A stretch of DNA of 64,000 nt from Trogon surrucura. Its lineage: Eukaryota; Chordata; Aves; Trogoniformes; Trogonidae. Positions 37,691-49,255 of the stretch are shown piece by piece. The notes beneath the pieces were generated by a model. That model did no database searches. It was not told the DNA's origin and saw only the letters and a program-made list of their open reading frames with translations. Location: contig CM036620.1 in NCBI GenBank assembly GCA_020746105.1, forward strand, positions 26,000,604-26,064,603, read 5' to 3'. Made by a program: the position numbers and the translations under genes. Each line of letters begins with the position of its first letter. Within the stretch, counting starts at the first letter, position 1.

Positions 37691-37719
37691 TTAAAACAGT
37701 AACCATCTGTTACTTGCAG

Positions 37720-37779
37720 GAAGGTTGTCTCTCCTTCTCAGGTTTCTTCAGCTTCAGAGAACTACCCTCACAACAGAGG
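37720..37779 (+). other. Exon-like 60-base segment (unproven)
   Basis: TTACTTGCAG precedes it and AGAGGGTAAGAGG follows it, a good donor-like site. The length is 60 bases and one frame stays open. A second CAG at 37739-37741 offers an alternative 38-base form. There is no known protein match and neighbouring exons are not seen, so it may be chance. Confidence 0.15.
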
Positions 37780-38369
37780 GTAAGAGGCTAACTCTGAGCT
37801 GGGAAAGCTCTTTGGAAGCACCTGAGAACAACTGCAAAATCAACAGCAGCAGGAGCCACCACTGGCCATCGTGCCATCTGTTCATGGACAATGCAAACAG
37901 AAAAAAAACCCACTAACTTACATATTTCCATCATTCAGACAGCTAAAATCACAAAGAGGGAGTTTGGAGAGGCACCATGCAAGCATGCAAGCCACAGAGA
38001 GTATGAGTGGGTAAACAGTTATTTCCACAGTGTGCATGCTGACTTTCTCTTCACACTGTGCTGTGGGTCACACTTGCTGGCGCCGCTGGGATAATCCATT
38101 TTTGACATCCAAAAACCCATTCAGAAGACAGCATAGCCCTGGGTAAAAAGGCATCATGATGCTTAGTGGCAATTTTAACAACTCAACCTCAGATGAGCTT
38201 TTCTTTTAACTAAGAAAGGCTGAAAAACCTCTGGTAACTCAATATTATTTTTCCTAGAAAGGAGTCCCACCTGTTACCCTAGTACATAGTTTAACTCAAG
38301 TTACCAGAATGACACCCTCCAGCACTGTCAAAGAACCTTTGCATGTGCTTCAGTCCTCCAGGCACACAT
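37780..38369. other. Non-coding stretch, nothing recognised
   Basis: No gene or element identified between the pyrimidine tract and the next CR1. Confidence 0.6.
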
Positions 38370-38762
38370 TCATAGAATCATTTTTGTTGGAAAAGATCTT
38401 TAAGACCAAGTCCAACATTAACCTAGCCATACTAGGTCCACCACTAAACCATGTCCCTAAGCACCTCATCTACGCGGCTTTTAAATACCTCTAGGAATGG
38501 TGACTCCATCGCTTCCCTGGGCAGCCTGTTCTAAAGCCTGAGGACCCTTTCAGTAAAGAGGTTTTCCCTAATGTCCAATCTAAACCTCCCCTCATGCAAC
38601 TCAAGATCATTTCCTGTTGTCCTATCACTTGTTACACAGAAGAAGAGATCAACCCCCACCTTGCCACCACCTCTTTTCGGGTAGTGTAGAGAGCAATAAG
38701 GTCTCCCCTTGAGCCTCCTTTTCTCCAGGCTAAACAACTACAGTTCCTTCAGCCACTCTTCG
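38370..38762 (-). mobile_element. CR1 LINE 3' end, 5'-truncated, moderately decayed
   Basis: Minus-strand CR1 of ~390 bases. A single octamer (TCATAGAATC) lies at 38370, then the GTTGGAAAAGATC, AAGTCCAACATTAACC and CACCACTAAACCATG blocks. The ORF2 C-terminus can be read as [10 protein letters not shown], later TSDRTTGND, FRLDIREN and RVLR, in an interrupted frame. The 5' break is near 38762, within the segment that normally reads [16 protein letters not shown]. The 3' end matches the stub at 7871 and differs from the 21.8 kb copy. Confidence 0.95.
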
Positions 38763-41668
38763 TGGAGGACAACTGCCACGGAAACAACTGGGATGCTTCT
38801 AAGCTGCAATGCCTCCATTGTCAGGCAAAAGATGGACAAATTGACATTTAGAGGGCATAAGCTAAGAGCAGTAGCTCAAGGCTACAATCAAGGATCAAGA
38901 GACAGCATGCAAAAGGTCACACTGTATTAACAGGCCAGGTTTTCTGCAGGTCTGATTTCTTCCAGAGTCCCTCGTCTCAGGATCCATCCTTTCCAGAGAA
39001 CGTTCTCTCTACCAGAAGGCTGTTCATACCAAAGTTTGCATCCAAATTACAATATCTCCTTTCAATGTGATAAAGAATAAAAGCATGCTGCAGCTGACTA
39101 TACCCAAAGGCAAAACCTAATGAGAAACTAAAAGAGAAATTAAACCAGGAGTTTATCTAATTACTATCTTTGCCTTGTTAACCAGCCCTTTACCTTGCCA
39201 AAACACTACCCTAAATATGCATCCTAATTTTATGTCATCACTTTGCTTGCCTGGAGTCACTGAATACCAGAACCCACAGTGAGATTTCTTCGTTAATTTT
39301 TTTTTTTTTCCTTAATCCATTTTTTACTGAATCCAAGACTTTAAAGATAGGAGAACAACTGCCTATGGCACAGTGAAGTCAGACAATACTCCTCATTGAA
39401 CCACAGCAGCCACAGAACATATCTGATTCATCTAAAGACAAGTCAAGCTTGCCTGAGACTTTTAAAGTTATGTAGCGTCTGCTTATTCTCCCTTCTAAAA
39501 GCTGAATTCATCAACTGCTCAAGAAGTGCCTGTCCATGCATCCCAGCTCAGTTTCCTACAATGAGGACACAGTTCCATTCACGAATTTGAAGAACTATTA
39601 CACAGCATCACATCATGTTTCCAAGGTTCCTATTTACCTCAACAAAAGGCACCGCTGTAACAGGATCAAAAGCTGCAAAAGCTGAAAGATTATTTCATAA
39701 AACAACAATGGTAAATTTACACATTACCTTGAAAGACCCTTCAGGAGTTCTTACACACCTCTCTCCTGACCACTCCATGACTGTGTACACACAGCCCCGG
39801 GACAGAACGGCACTTGAACATCCCCAAAAGCCCTTTGCAAATACCGAGGTGGGTGTATGAAGTTCTACCAAGTTACTAAAGATATCCAGCACACACAGGC
39901 TCTTCCTTTGTTAACAGAAGCTAGGAAAACTGAAACCAGCATTTCTGCAACTTGCTCTTATCACTGACCATTAGTCTTGCTTCTAAATTTACCAAACCTT
40001 TCACAGACAGCAAAGAAGTGTAGATATTTCACGAGTATGAAGGATACCAGCTCTACTCAGAGGCAAGAAGCTTGACTTTTCCTGAAAGTCCAATCCATCT
40101 GTTTTTATAAATACCTACACTTAACTTTAATCTAAGGACTATTTATAAAAACACATACAGACATAAAAGAGCTTAATCAATTAATAGCTCACAAGAGGCA
40201 ATAATGACTAATGGCAGATCTTACTCTCCTTACCGAAGCGCTGGCCCAAGGGAACACAACAGATAAAATTACCTAAGCTGACTTTTTGTGTTTCTATGTG
40301 ATGTTTCCCAGCTGGAAGACATAAGCTTTCCTAAACAATTCAGGACTTCAATGTGACCTTACAGCCATCATCTTCTTTCATACAGCCAAGGGATATGCTT
40401 GTTAGTTTATGTAGGCTTTATCTTATCCATCAAATTCTCCTGCCTGGGTGCTGATGTTGCCTGCTTGTAGCTGTGCTGTCAATAGAGCCTGCAAAAACCT
40501 CTCCAGTAATCCAATTCCTGGTCATGGACAACAAAACTGTAGAAAGCAGTTGTGCAAAATCCCTCACAGGTAATTAGTGCATGAGTGAAATGGTCCAACC
40601 CAGACAAATATGCTCTATAAATTGTTTTAAATGCACACATTTGTCCTGTGTTTCCTTTCTTTGAGAAAAACTGTCACCAGTGATTATTTGTGCATATAAA
40701 CAACTGATACCTGAGTCACAGCCGCAAGTTCAGAAGCGAAAGAAGACAATACCGTGAAATTCTTGACACAGCTGCAGCTGCATGTAAGCATCAACCCTTG
40801 AGAGCTTATTTTCAGTGTCTTTATTGACATAAACACAGTGGATCGCATGTTATGAAATTGAGAAGCAAAAAGTGCCATTTCTTCTCTAACCCAGATAAAA
40901 CTGATTGGCATTCACAAGAGCTTTTCACCTCCTACATCTCGTGTTGCAGGGATCACTTACTGAAAATCTGCCTACTGCATAGGCCTTTCTATTCACATTA
41001 TCTGGACTGTAATGTGATTATACATGGAAGAGCAGCATGTGTGCGTATGCACTCACGACTGAAACATGACAATTATTTTCTCCTCTCGAAATTTTTTTTT
41101 CCTCCCTAAATTACCATTTCCAACACATTTTGCAGATGATCACCACTTCTCATAAAACTGTTCATTTTCATTATTCTACATTCCTCCTCAAGAAACTTTT
41201 ACCAACGCCTTGTCTAATAAAAACCCACTAATCGATCAAGCTTTGAAAATATTAACGAATATCTCAAATGAAATTAAAACAAGGACACAACTTCTAACCC
41301 TTTGTTGAAAACATTTCCTCATGTGAAATACTACCATACCGTTGTCTGCACTTAGGGTGCAATTTTACAAGCATTTACTCCAATAAGGCCAGTTCTCCCT
41401 GTTCAGCAACAAATTTTATAACATTTCTGTCATTATGCTCAGCTACATGTTCCTGAGTCGGGCTCACCACGGCACCAGTTACGCTGACAGAGAAGTATCA
41501 TGCCCGATAAATTCTCACTTAGAAATTAGTATAATTCTATCTTATAGTATGACTCCTGCTCATGAAAAATGGTTACATCATGGCTAGGAAGACCAGAAGT
41601 TTTGGTGGGGAGGACAGGTTGGAGGAAGGAAGAGGAGAAAGCAGCCTGTTGTGGAAAATCCTCTTTTC

Positions 41669-41691
41669 AAAAAGAAGAAGAAGAAAAAAAA
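41669..41691. repeat. GAA-rich simple repeat
   Basis: AAAAAGAAGAAGAAG followed by A8. Visible directly. Confidence 0.8.
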
Positions 41692-41948
41692 TCTCAAATT
41701 ATGCCCCAACAACTACCAGTTTTCAGATAACAATCCAATTTAACTTCAATACAGCTCCAATATTTCATAATATTAAATTATTACTACATTAATATTTAGT
41801 ACGTAGTTAATTGTAAGCTGTGTTTCACTGAGATGGTAGCTGCAATTTCTGGGTGCTCACCACCTAAAAAAAAGCAGCAAAAGCTCATGACAAAGAAAAA
41901 GAAAGTGTTGAACTGGTACCAAGCTATTCTGCTGATACAACTAAATTT

Positions 41949-41963
41949 AAAAAAAAAAAAAAA
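41949..41963. repeat. A15 homopolymer
   Basis: Fifteen A residues with no poly(A) signal and retrocopy body recognised upstream. Confidence 0.8.
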
Positions 41964-43152
41964 GATAAAAATTGAAAGTAATTTTATCTTGGTAGATTTT
42001 ATGCCAGATCAGGTATCATCCTTCTTCCTGCAGCTGGTACGAGGCAGCTATAAATACCTCTTTGTGTGCTCCTGCCAGGCTGACAAAAACGCAAGCAAGT
42101 TCTCACATCTGACCTGGTTCAAATCCACGTGGCTTGGCCACTCTGTGGAGCGCAGATGTAGCGACAAATATTGATGATCGTGGCCTCGCTGGGTCACAGG
42201 CACCGTTTGACTCTTCAAAACACACAGGGCTCCAGCTCCCATATCTGAGATCAACACGATGACTTCCACAATTCATTGCAATTAGCTTTTCAGCTGCAAT
42301 ATTGATTTTTTTCTTATTTAAACATAGTAAATGAATACAAGTAATGTTTCTAATAAGATTAAAAAAAAAAAACCTTATCGCACACATTCAAAATCTTTTG
42401 GCAAATTTTAAAGTCGGATCTGTTGGGAAACTTCCAATTCACTTCAGTGGGGTATGGACCAGGCTTTTCATCTCCTACCTGTAGACCTGACAAAATCCTG
42501 CCAACTTTACCATGTCGCTTCATAATAAACTGTGTCTTCAAACTGAAGCTAACTGAAAGCTGGAACTTTTGATGCTTGCTTGCAATTACATTTTCATTTC
42601 CCTTCCTCAACTACGCACACAAGTGCTGTAAATCTCTATCATTTTAAGTGAGGTCTTCAAGGGTAGTTCTGGCAGCCAAACAGGAGCGTGCATCACGTTT
42701 GAAGTACTGTAGGATTTTTTTCTTTTTTATCTTTTGGACTCAGATCTGAAAGTCTCACACAAATTCATTGCTCACCTATCTCAGATGACATTTTAATTGT
42801 AGCTTTTAACTACACACAGGCTAATGGAGGAAAACTGAGTAAAAAGTTCTGTGAGTATATGTTCAGACGGAGAGGCTTTAATGTGAGAACTTACTTTGCA
42901 CTGCTGAACTTTGTATACATGTGATACCATATATACTATTAAATGTAGTTGGGGGGGAACCTTTTAAAATAAACTTTATGTATTTTATAGAGCTTTTTTT
43001 AGATTTTATTTGCAGTGTATAAGCATTTAAAGTCTGAATGTAATTTCATAATTCATGGTGTTATGGAAACAACTTCCAAAATCTACAAATTTGCCACCTC
43101 TTATGGTTTTGTGTGGTTTGTGTTTTTTTATTCTGTGAAAAAAATCTCACAA

Positions 43153-43180
43153 TGTGTGTGCGTATATATATATTTATATT
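43153..43180. repeat. TG/TA alternating tract
   Basis: TGTGTGTGCG followed by TATATATATATTTATATT. Confidence 0.8.
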
Positions 43181-46100
43181 CCCAGATCTAGAAATTTTTA
43201 TAGGTTTTTATTTACTTTACTTTCAGCCATCAACAAATTTATTCTCAGCCAGTGTATATTGTAACTCTCATAAAAGACATGCTCCAGGTGATCTTTATAT
43301 GCAATGCCTCACTGACGATGTTTACATTTGTAAAAATGTTTTAAAAGCAAGAAGGATAGGCATGAAGAAAAGGAAGTGGAATTCTCACACTTCACAAATG
43401 TATGAAACAGAGTGGAATGTCTGTTTGCCACCTTGAGGCTCTCTCTACATGGCACCACATCTGTTGTGGTCCTTTTCCTTTGTGGCACCAGAGTTTAGTG
43501 CAATTCTTCATATGTCTATAAGCACTAGACATATATGCAGAATAACAGTATTCATAGTTTTCATTGGGGAAGGAGGTTAGATGTGCATACTTTATTTTGA
43601 GAAAATTTGTGTTACTGCAGAAACCTTGAAACTATGACAGTTTCAGCTTTGACAAAATAAGTGACACTTTCTGCTGCTGCAGCTTTGCAACAGAAATTGC
43701 ATTTAGTTTTTTCCTCTTGTGAATGATATTCATAACAAACATAATTAGCTAAATGCAGCTGAAAAGCCATTAAAGTAGAAGTAGGAATCACTTATTGCAT
43801 CTGCTTTTATGACAAAGGGCTACAAAGACTATAAGTGAACATTCACTCCCATGTACCCAAGGCAATATTTCCAAAAGGGAAGGCTAACATCTAACCTCAA
43901 AAACTGCAAGGTTTCTTGGAGGCATAAAATTGAAACAGGAAAACACGTGCTGCAGATAATGTAAAGAAAATATAATATGTGAATAAACTATTTCAGCATT
44001 AAAGCCAAGGATATAAATACTCAATTATGATAATTATTTAAAATTAAATACCAATTTGAAGCTGAAGGCATTTGAGGATTTTGATTATCAGCTGATTATC
44101 AATAAAATTCTCTGTTATATGCACGTGGTGATACAATGCATCTACATTAAAAACACGAAAGCCGCGTGTCATACATATTGCTGCAAAAACTGAAAGGCAG
44201 AACTTTTTAATAACTGAAACTGCAAAAATATGTTTCCAGCATACAACTACGTAAACCAACAGAAAAAAAACATACAGTAACATTAGCGGAGAACGCTACC
44301 AATAGTGCTCAATCACCCACTGCCATCCACGGCTGCCTTTTGGCTGACCATGGTGAGACATGGATGAGGATGTACTACACGTAACCCCTTGCTGCACACA
44401 GTTCTCCAGCTTTGGAGGCAGTCTTTAAACCTGCACTCAACAATTTCAAACACACATTTTCTGATGGGAAATGTAAATACGAAGGCATGCTTATTAGAGA
44501 AGAGAGCAATGATTTGTACATTTGACCAAAGGGAAGGGCTTGGAATTCCAGTTCTAGACTGTGCTGGGAACTCAACAACCAGTATAAAACATTGCAGAAG
44601 ATCAGTACAAAGTAAGTTCAGGCAGAAGTCTGACTTAAATACTCATAATAATTCCTTTCCTCAAACCACTAAATTTTTTTTTTTTCTCCCAAGGGCTGTA
44701 TTTTTTCACTCAAGTTAAAAATCTAATTTTTCACTGAAACTATTAATTTGGTATATTTTACAAAACCAGTGACTATACAATGTCAAAAAAGTTATCTAGA
44801 ATTCAGTGAAAAGTTCTAAATAGACTTTCAGGTATTCCATAAATCCTAAAGAATCCTTAAAACACTGTAAGACTAAAATATATATTCTAACTTACAAGCA
44901 ATTGATTCATTCAAAAAATACTTATGTCTACTTTATACTAGAAAATTTATGGAAACTGCCAGAAAGATCTGGTATCTAAAAGAACCATTTACTACAATTT
45001 TTTGTAATTGACATCATCTTGACTTCCCAGCCATACTATCCTATTTAGAGCAAGGCTTGAAATTTTAAAAGCTTATGTGAAGTTACAGTCCTAAAAACTT
45101 ATTACCTTTATTGAAAAATTAGTGCTTGATTACTGTAGACCTTTTGAAAATCCAGAAATGGGGATTTATACATTAAATCCAGTAGCATAGGGCTTCAGAT
45201 GAAGTTAAATACCTTATTCCAGAAGCAAGACTCTTGAACCTAAAGCATGATACGCTGCCTGATTTAAGATTTAGTTATTTGATCCTAAAAACTTATATGG
45301 GAAATGCAAAAAATCTGGTTGCTGCCTAGCTGTATTTTTAAAATCTTACCAAAAGTTTACAAAAAAAACTTTATAACCCCACTATACAAAAGAAATGTAA
45401 ATACAGACATTATAAACAGAACAACCTGTATATACAATCACACAAAAACCAACACTGGTCTCCCTTCACCCCTTACCCCTGCCCCTCAAAGTTGATACTT
45501 GTCTCAAAAACAGAAAAGAAAGCACTGCTTACAGAAAGGCAAATACAGATTTAATTAAACAACACCTCAAAGAAGCAAAGTAAGCTACGACTCACCTTTG
45601 ACAGCACATTACAGCCACACTCAAGTTGTTTGTTTACTCTTTCCTAGTGAAAAAGAAGCAAAGACTAACCAGCCAATAAAGCTCTCAGAAAGAGCAATTC
45701 TTTTCAGAGCTGTTTGCCATCTGTAAATTGCATTGCTATTACTGTCACTATTTTACAAAAAATTGTAACATCATATCACCCCAAAGCTGTGGGACACTTC
45801 TGTCATTATTAAATATTTATTTCCTCCCAGATCATGCCAAATACCTATCAGAGAGCTCATGAGAATCACGACATACATGAACTCGCTCATTAACTGCTGA
45901 GGAGAACTTCACCATTTTTAACCTTTGTTTTATGGACTCACATATAGTCTAATATTAAAATTTTGATTGTGATATATTTGTATATGGTGCCCTTTCCAGA
46001 TAACATATTTGTATCCTATGAGTAGTAGTTTCCTCAAGCTACTGAGGGAGGAAAGAAATATTAAAGTGGTAATCCCTGTCTCTTTAGAATGAGCAATCCA

Positions 46101-47089
46101 TCAAGTCTAATGATGAGAAAAAATAAAATTCTCCTTCTCTATTCAGTCTCAGGATTGGTTTCTCCTCCAGTAGCATCTTAAAACAAGCATGATTTTGTTC
46201 ATTCCTCAAGTCTGAAAAACTGAGTTTTCCCTAGAATTTACACTAAATTAATGACTAACACCACCACCACCAAAACCTCCAGTTCCTTAGTATTACTCTT
46301 AAGGACAGTCATAAAGCCAGAAAGAAAGAGACAGAACACTCAATGGTTTTTAAACAAATGCTACCACATTTTAAACACGTATGTGTTTGCAAAAGCTCTA
46401 AGCCTCTATTGCTCAAACCACTTGTGGTTTCTCAGCACTTCTTTTTTGAATGATTGTGTCTTTATAAAATAAACATGTTTGAGACTAAATTACTTGTGCG
46501 TCTGTTGGGAATAATTATAAAATTAGCTCCTTCTAATTTACACTTGTGGGTTTTAAAAACATAACCAAATAGCATAGTGAGTCTCCTGGTGAAACCAAAG
46601 CCTTCCATGTCAAACATGGTTTAGATCATGCACATAGACTTTGATTTTCTCCGTGCAGCAGTCTGATCTCTACAGCAGGCTGAGTCCTTTGGTTTTGTTT
46701 CCTAATTCTATTCCCATTTGCAGGTTTGTAGAGATATTCTTATTCGTTCAGCATGCCAATGGGTTGTGCAATATGTTATACAAAGTATTCAATTCCAGGC
46801 GAAGAGCTGTGGTTATCAAAATGTGGTATCTTCATGAATAATTTCAGTAGTTTGCAATATGCTGTTGAGCCATAACACATATAGGAGTTTTAGCTGCTGA
46901 ATATGTAAGTGTCCCAAACATGATGGAGGGATGTGCTATGGTTCCAACTACATGACCTAGGAACATATTTAAGGTCCACGTAGCTCTATTCAGAAGAGCA
47001 ACACATGATTTATTGTAACTGTGTACTTAAGTCCTACTGATTTGAGTGACATAAGTTATGGTTTTCCAGGGAGAGAAATTATCAAATCA

Positions 47090-47696
47090 CAATGCTTCTA
47101 TTATATCAGAAATAGTGTGGCCAGCAGGACTAGGGAAGTGATTTTACCCCTGTACTCAGCACTGGTGGTGCCGTACCTTGAATCTTGTTTTTGGTTTTGG
47201 GCCTGTCCCTAAAAGAAAGACATTGAAGTGCTGGAGCTTGCCCAAAGAAGGACAACGGAGCTGGTAAAGGGTCTAGAGAACAAGTCTTATGAGGAGCTGC
47301 TGAGAGAATGGGAGCTGTTTATCCTGAAGAAAAGGAAGTTCAGAGGAGACCTTATTGCTTCCTAACCCTTCAAAAAGGTTGTAGAGAGGTGAGGATCAGC
47401 CTCTTCTCTCAAGTAATATGCAATAGGACAAAAGGAAAGGACACCTGGGTAGGTTTAGATTGGATCTTAGAAAAAAATTCTTCACTGAAAGGGTTGTCAA
47501 GCATTGGAACAGGCTGCCCAGGGGAGTGGTAGAGTCATCATGACTGGAGGCATTTAAAGACAGGTAGATGTGGGGTTAGATGTGGTAGATGTTTAGGGAC
47601 ACGGTTTATTGGTGGACTTAGCAGTCATAGGTTAATGGTTGGACCCCCCATGATCTCAAAGGTCTTTTCCAACCTGAAAGGTTTTATGATTCTATT
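47090..47696 (+). mobile_element. CR1 LINE 3' end, 0.6 kb, older copy
   Basis: Plus-strand CR1 starting near 47090, in the ORF2 C-terminal domain. It reads [20 protein letters not shown] and then VPYLES (family [27 protein letters not shown]). It goes on through the KKDIE..LE..QRR block, the GDLIAS block and the WNRLP block in broken frames. The 3' UTR (GGTCTTTTCCAACC) and one TGATTCTATT octamer end near 47696. Stops and small indels are frequent, so it is older than the 21.8 kb copy. A short duplication (TAGATGTGGGGTTAGATGTGG, near 47566) sits in the 3' part. Confidence 0.94.
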
Positions 47697-47834
47697 GCAC
47701 CAATACCTATTTTTATGTTAGATAGTCATGACTGAAGATAATAATTTCCAGGGAACTGCAATGATCAGCTTATCTCCAGAGTGTTTTCTGTTATTCTAGT
47801 CTACAATACTGGTAGACACAGTCAGTATTTTAAT
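47697..47834. other. Spacer between two CR1 copies
   Basis: About 140 bases of unassigned sequence between two convergent CR1 3' ends. Nothing is recognised in it. Confidence 0.6.
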
Positions 47835-48133
47835 TACAGAATCACAGAATGTTAGAGGTTGGAAGGGACCTCAAAGATCATCTAGTCCAACCCCCCCGTC
47901 AGAGCAGGACCACCTAGAGTAGAACGCACAGGAACATGTCCAGGCTGGTTTTGAATGTCTTCAAAGAAGGAGATTCCACAACCTCCCTGGGCAGCCTGTT
48001 CCAGGGCTTTGTCACCCTCACTGTGAAAAAGTTTTTCCTCATATTTTTATGGAACCTCTTATGTTCAAGCTTCCACCCATTGCCCCTTGTCCTGTCAGTG
48101 GACGCTGCTGAAAAGAGCCTAGTTCCATCTTCT
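47835..48133 (-). mobile_element. CR1 LINE 3' end (21.8 kb subfamily), 5'-truncated
   Basis: Minus-strand CR1 of ~300 bases. Octamers (CAGAATCACAGAATG) lie at 47837-47851, then GTTGGAAGGGACCTC, CCCCCGTCAGAGCAGG and AGGAACATGTCCAGGC. The ORF2 end follows (complement of GLFQ, WNR.. and VTLTVKKFF read on the opposite strand). Wording matches the copies at 16628 and 21818 almost block by block, so it is the same subfamily. The break is near 48133, in the GARLFS region. It faces the older plus-strand CR1 that ends at 47696. Confidence 0.95.
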
Positions 48134-49119
48134 AGTATGCCAGGAGTAAATAGTTAAAATAGTCTCAGTCAGCAATATGTAACTCTGTCAGATGAAAACG
48201 TTACTTGATCTGGTCTTCCAACAGCAATGGACTTGCAGCTCCATGGATCCACAAGATGTGCATTTGTCACAAGAATTATTCATTTCATCTGAAGCCATAG
48301 GTTTGTTTCCACTCCCAGTGCTTAGAACAACTTCTGTTAAAGTATCCTACAACTTCAGCTTCTCTTTCTAACCAAGGTCCAGACAGATGGCAAATCATAC
48401 TTCCTATATCAAGATAAGGGGGGTTTAGTTTCTGTGTTTACATTTTGCTTTTGAACCCTCAAGGCTGCAAAGGTTACATTACCTGTCCTTTCCAACATAA
48501 TAGTTTTACATTATTTTCATGTTATCATAAATATCTGAACGAGTTGTGTTTTTTTTTCTTTCAATCACATTGAAGCTAATTCTTTAGAGCCAGACAACTT
48601 CTCCATGCATAATCTGTGGTTTCAGATTTGTTCCACATTTCTCAAGCACTGTAAATTCTCCTTCCTCTTTTTTTTTTTAACAGTTTTTTTTTATACCACT
48701 TCTGCATCTTGTCCCCCTGCAATGCAAATATGTATATCAACAGAATCTCATTCCCAGCCTGCCCCAACCTTCAGTTCTTCCAGGTCTAGTAATAAATCAC
48801 ACCAGCAACCCCTTTGCCCTTGAAGTACCACATTCTCTCTTAGGTTGACCCATTCCAGCCTGACTTCCCAAATCCTACGCTTCACCTCTCAGCAGGGGAT
48901 TACACCATCCCATTGCCTACAAGTTCTTGTACTCACTCACTGACACCTGTCACCTCCTCCTCACTAGATCAAATTAAACCTGACTCTCTTCATACAAGTC
49001 CTGGTCATAAGAGAGTACTTGTGGATGGACAGGATGGGATCAAAAGCAGGATGCCATCTCCTGCCTTCCAGGACACTTCCTGCCTCCCAAGTTTAAAAAT
49101 CTTTGTACTTGTCCTTTTT
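48134..49119. other. Non-coding stretch, nothing recognised
   Basis: No gene or element seen; short T-rich runs only. Confidence 0.6.
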
Positions 49120-49255
49120 GTGCATATATATACCTATGCATATATAAATATATGTATATTATATATACAGAATATTTAGATATGCATGTACATACACAGA
49201 ACATATACATGTATATTCTGTATGTATACAGAACACAGACACACTACACACACAT
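49120..49255. repeat. AT/CA microsatellite with near-palindrome
   Basis: Alternating purine-pyrimidine sequence dominated by TATA, CATA and ACACAC words for about 135 bases. ATATACATGTATAT at 49203-49216 is a perfect 14-base palindrome, flanked by CAGA on one side and TCTG on the other. Confidence 0.85.

Larger units (their letters stand above)
38763..47089. other. Non-coding stretch, only simple repeats recognised
   Basis: No gene is recognised in about 8.3 kb. It contains a GAA-rich run (41669-41691), A15 (41949-41963), A12 (42361-42372), TG/TA alternation (43153-43180) and a short CAC run near 46259. The longest open frames (about 110 codons, 41833-42174 and 44389-44718) look like chance. 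Confidence 0.65.

Noticed and set aside
42115-42125. GGTTCAAATCC, identical to a tRNA or SINE B-box form
   Set aside because: The T-stem has a mismatch, and no A box, anticodon arm or acceptor stem can be placed upstream, so neither a tRNA nor a SINE head is supported.
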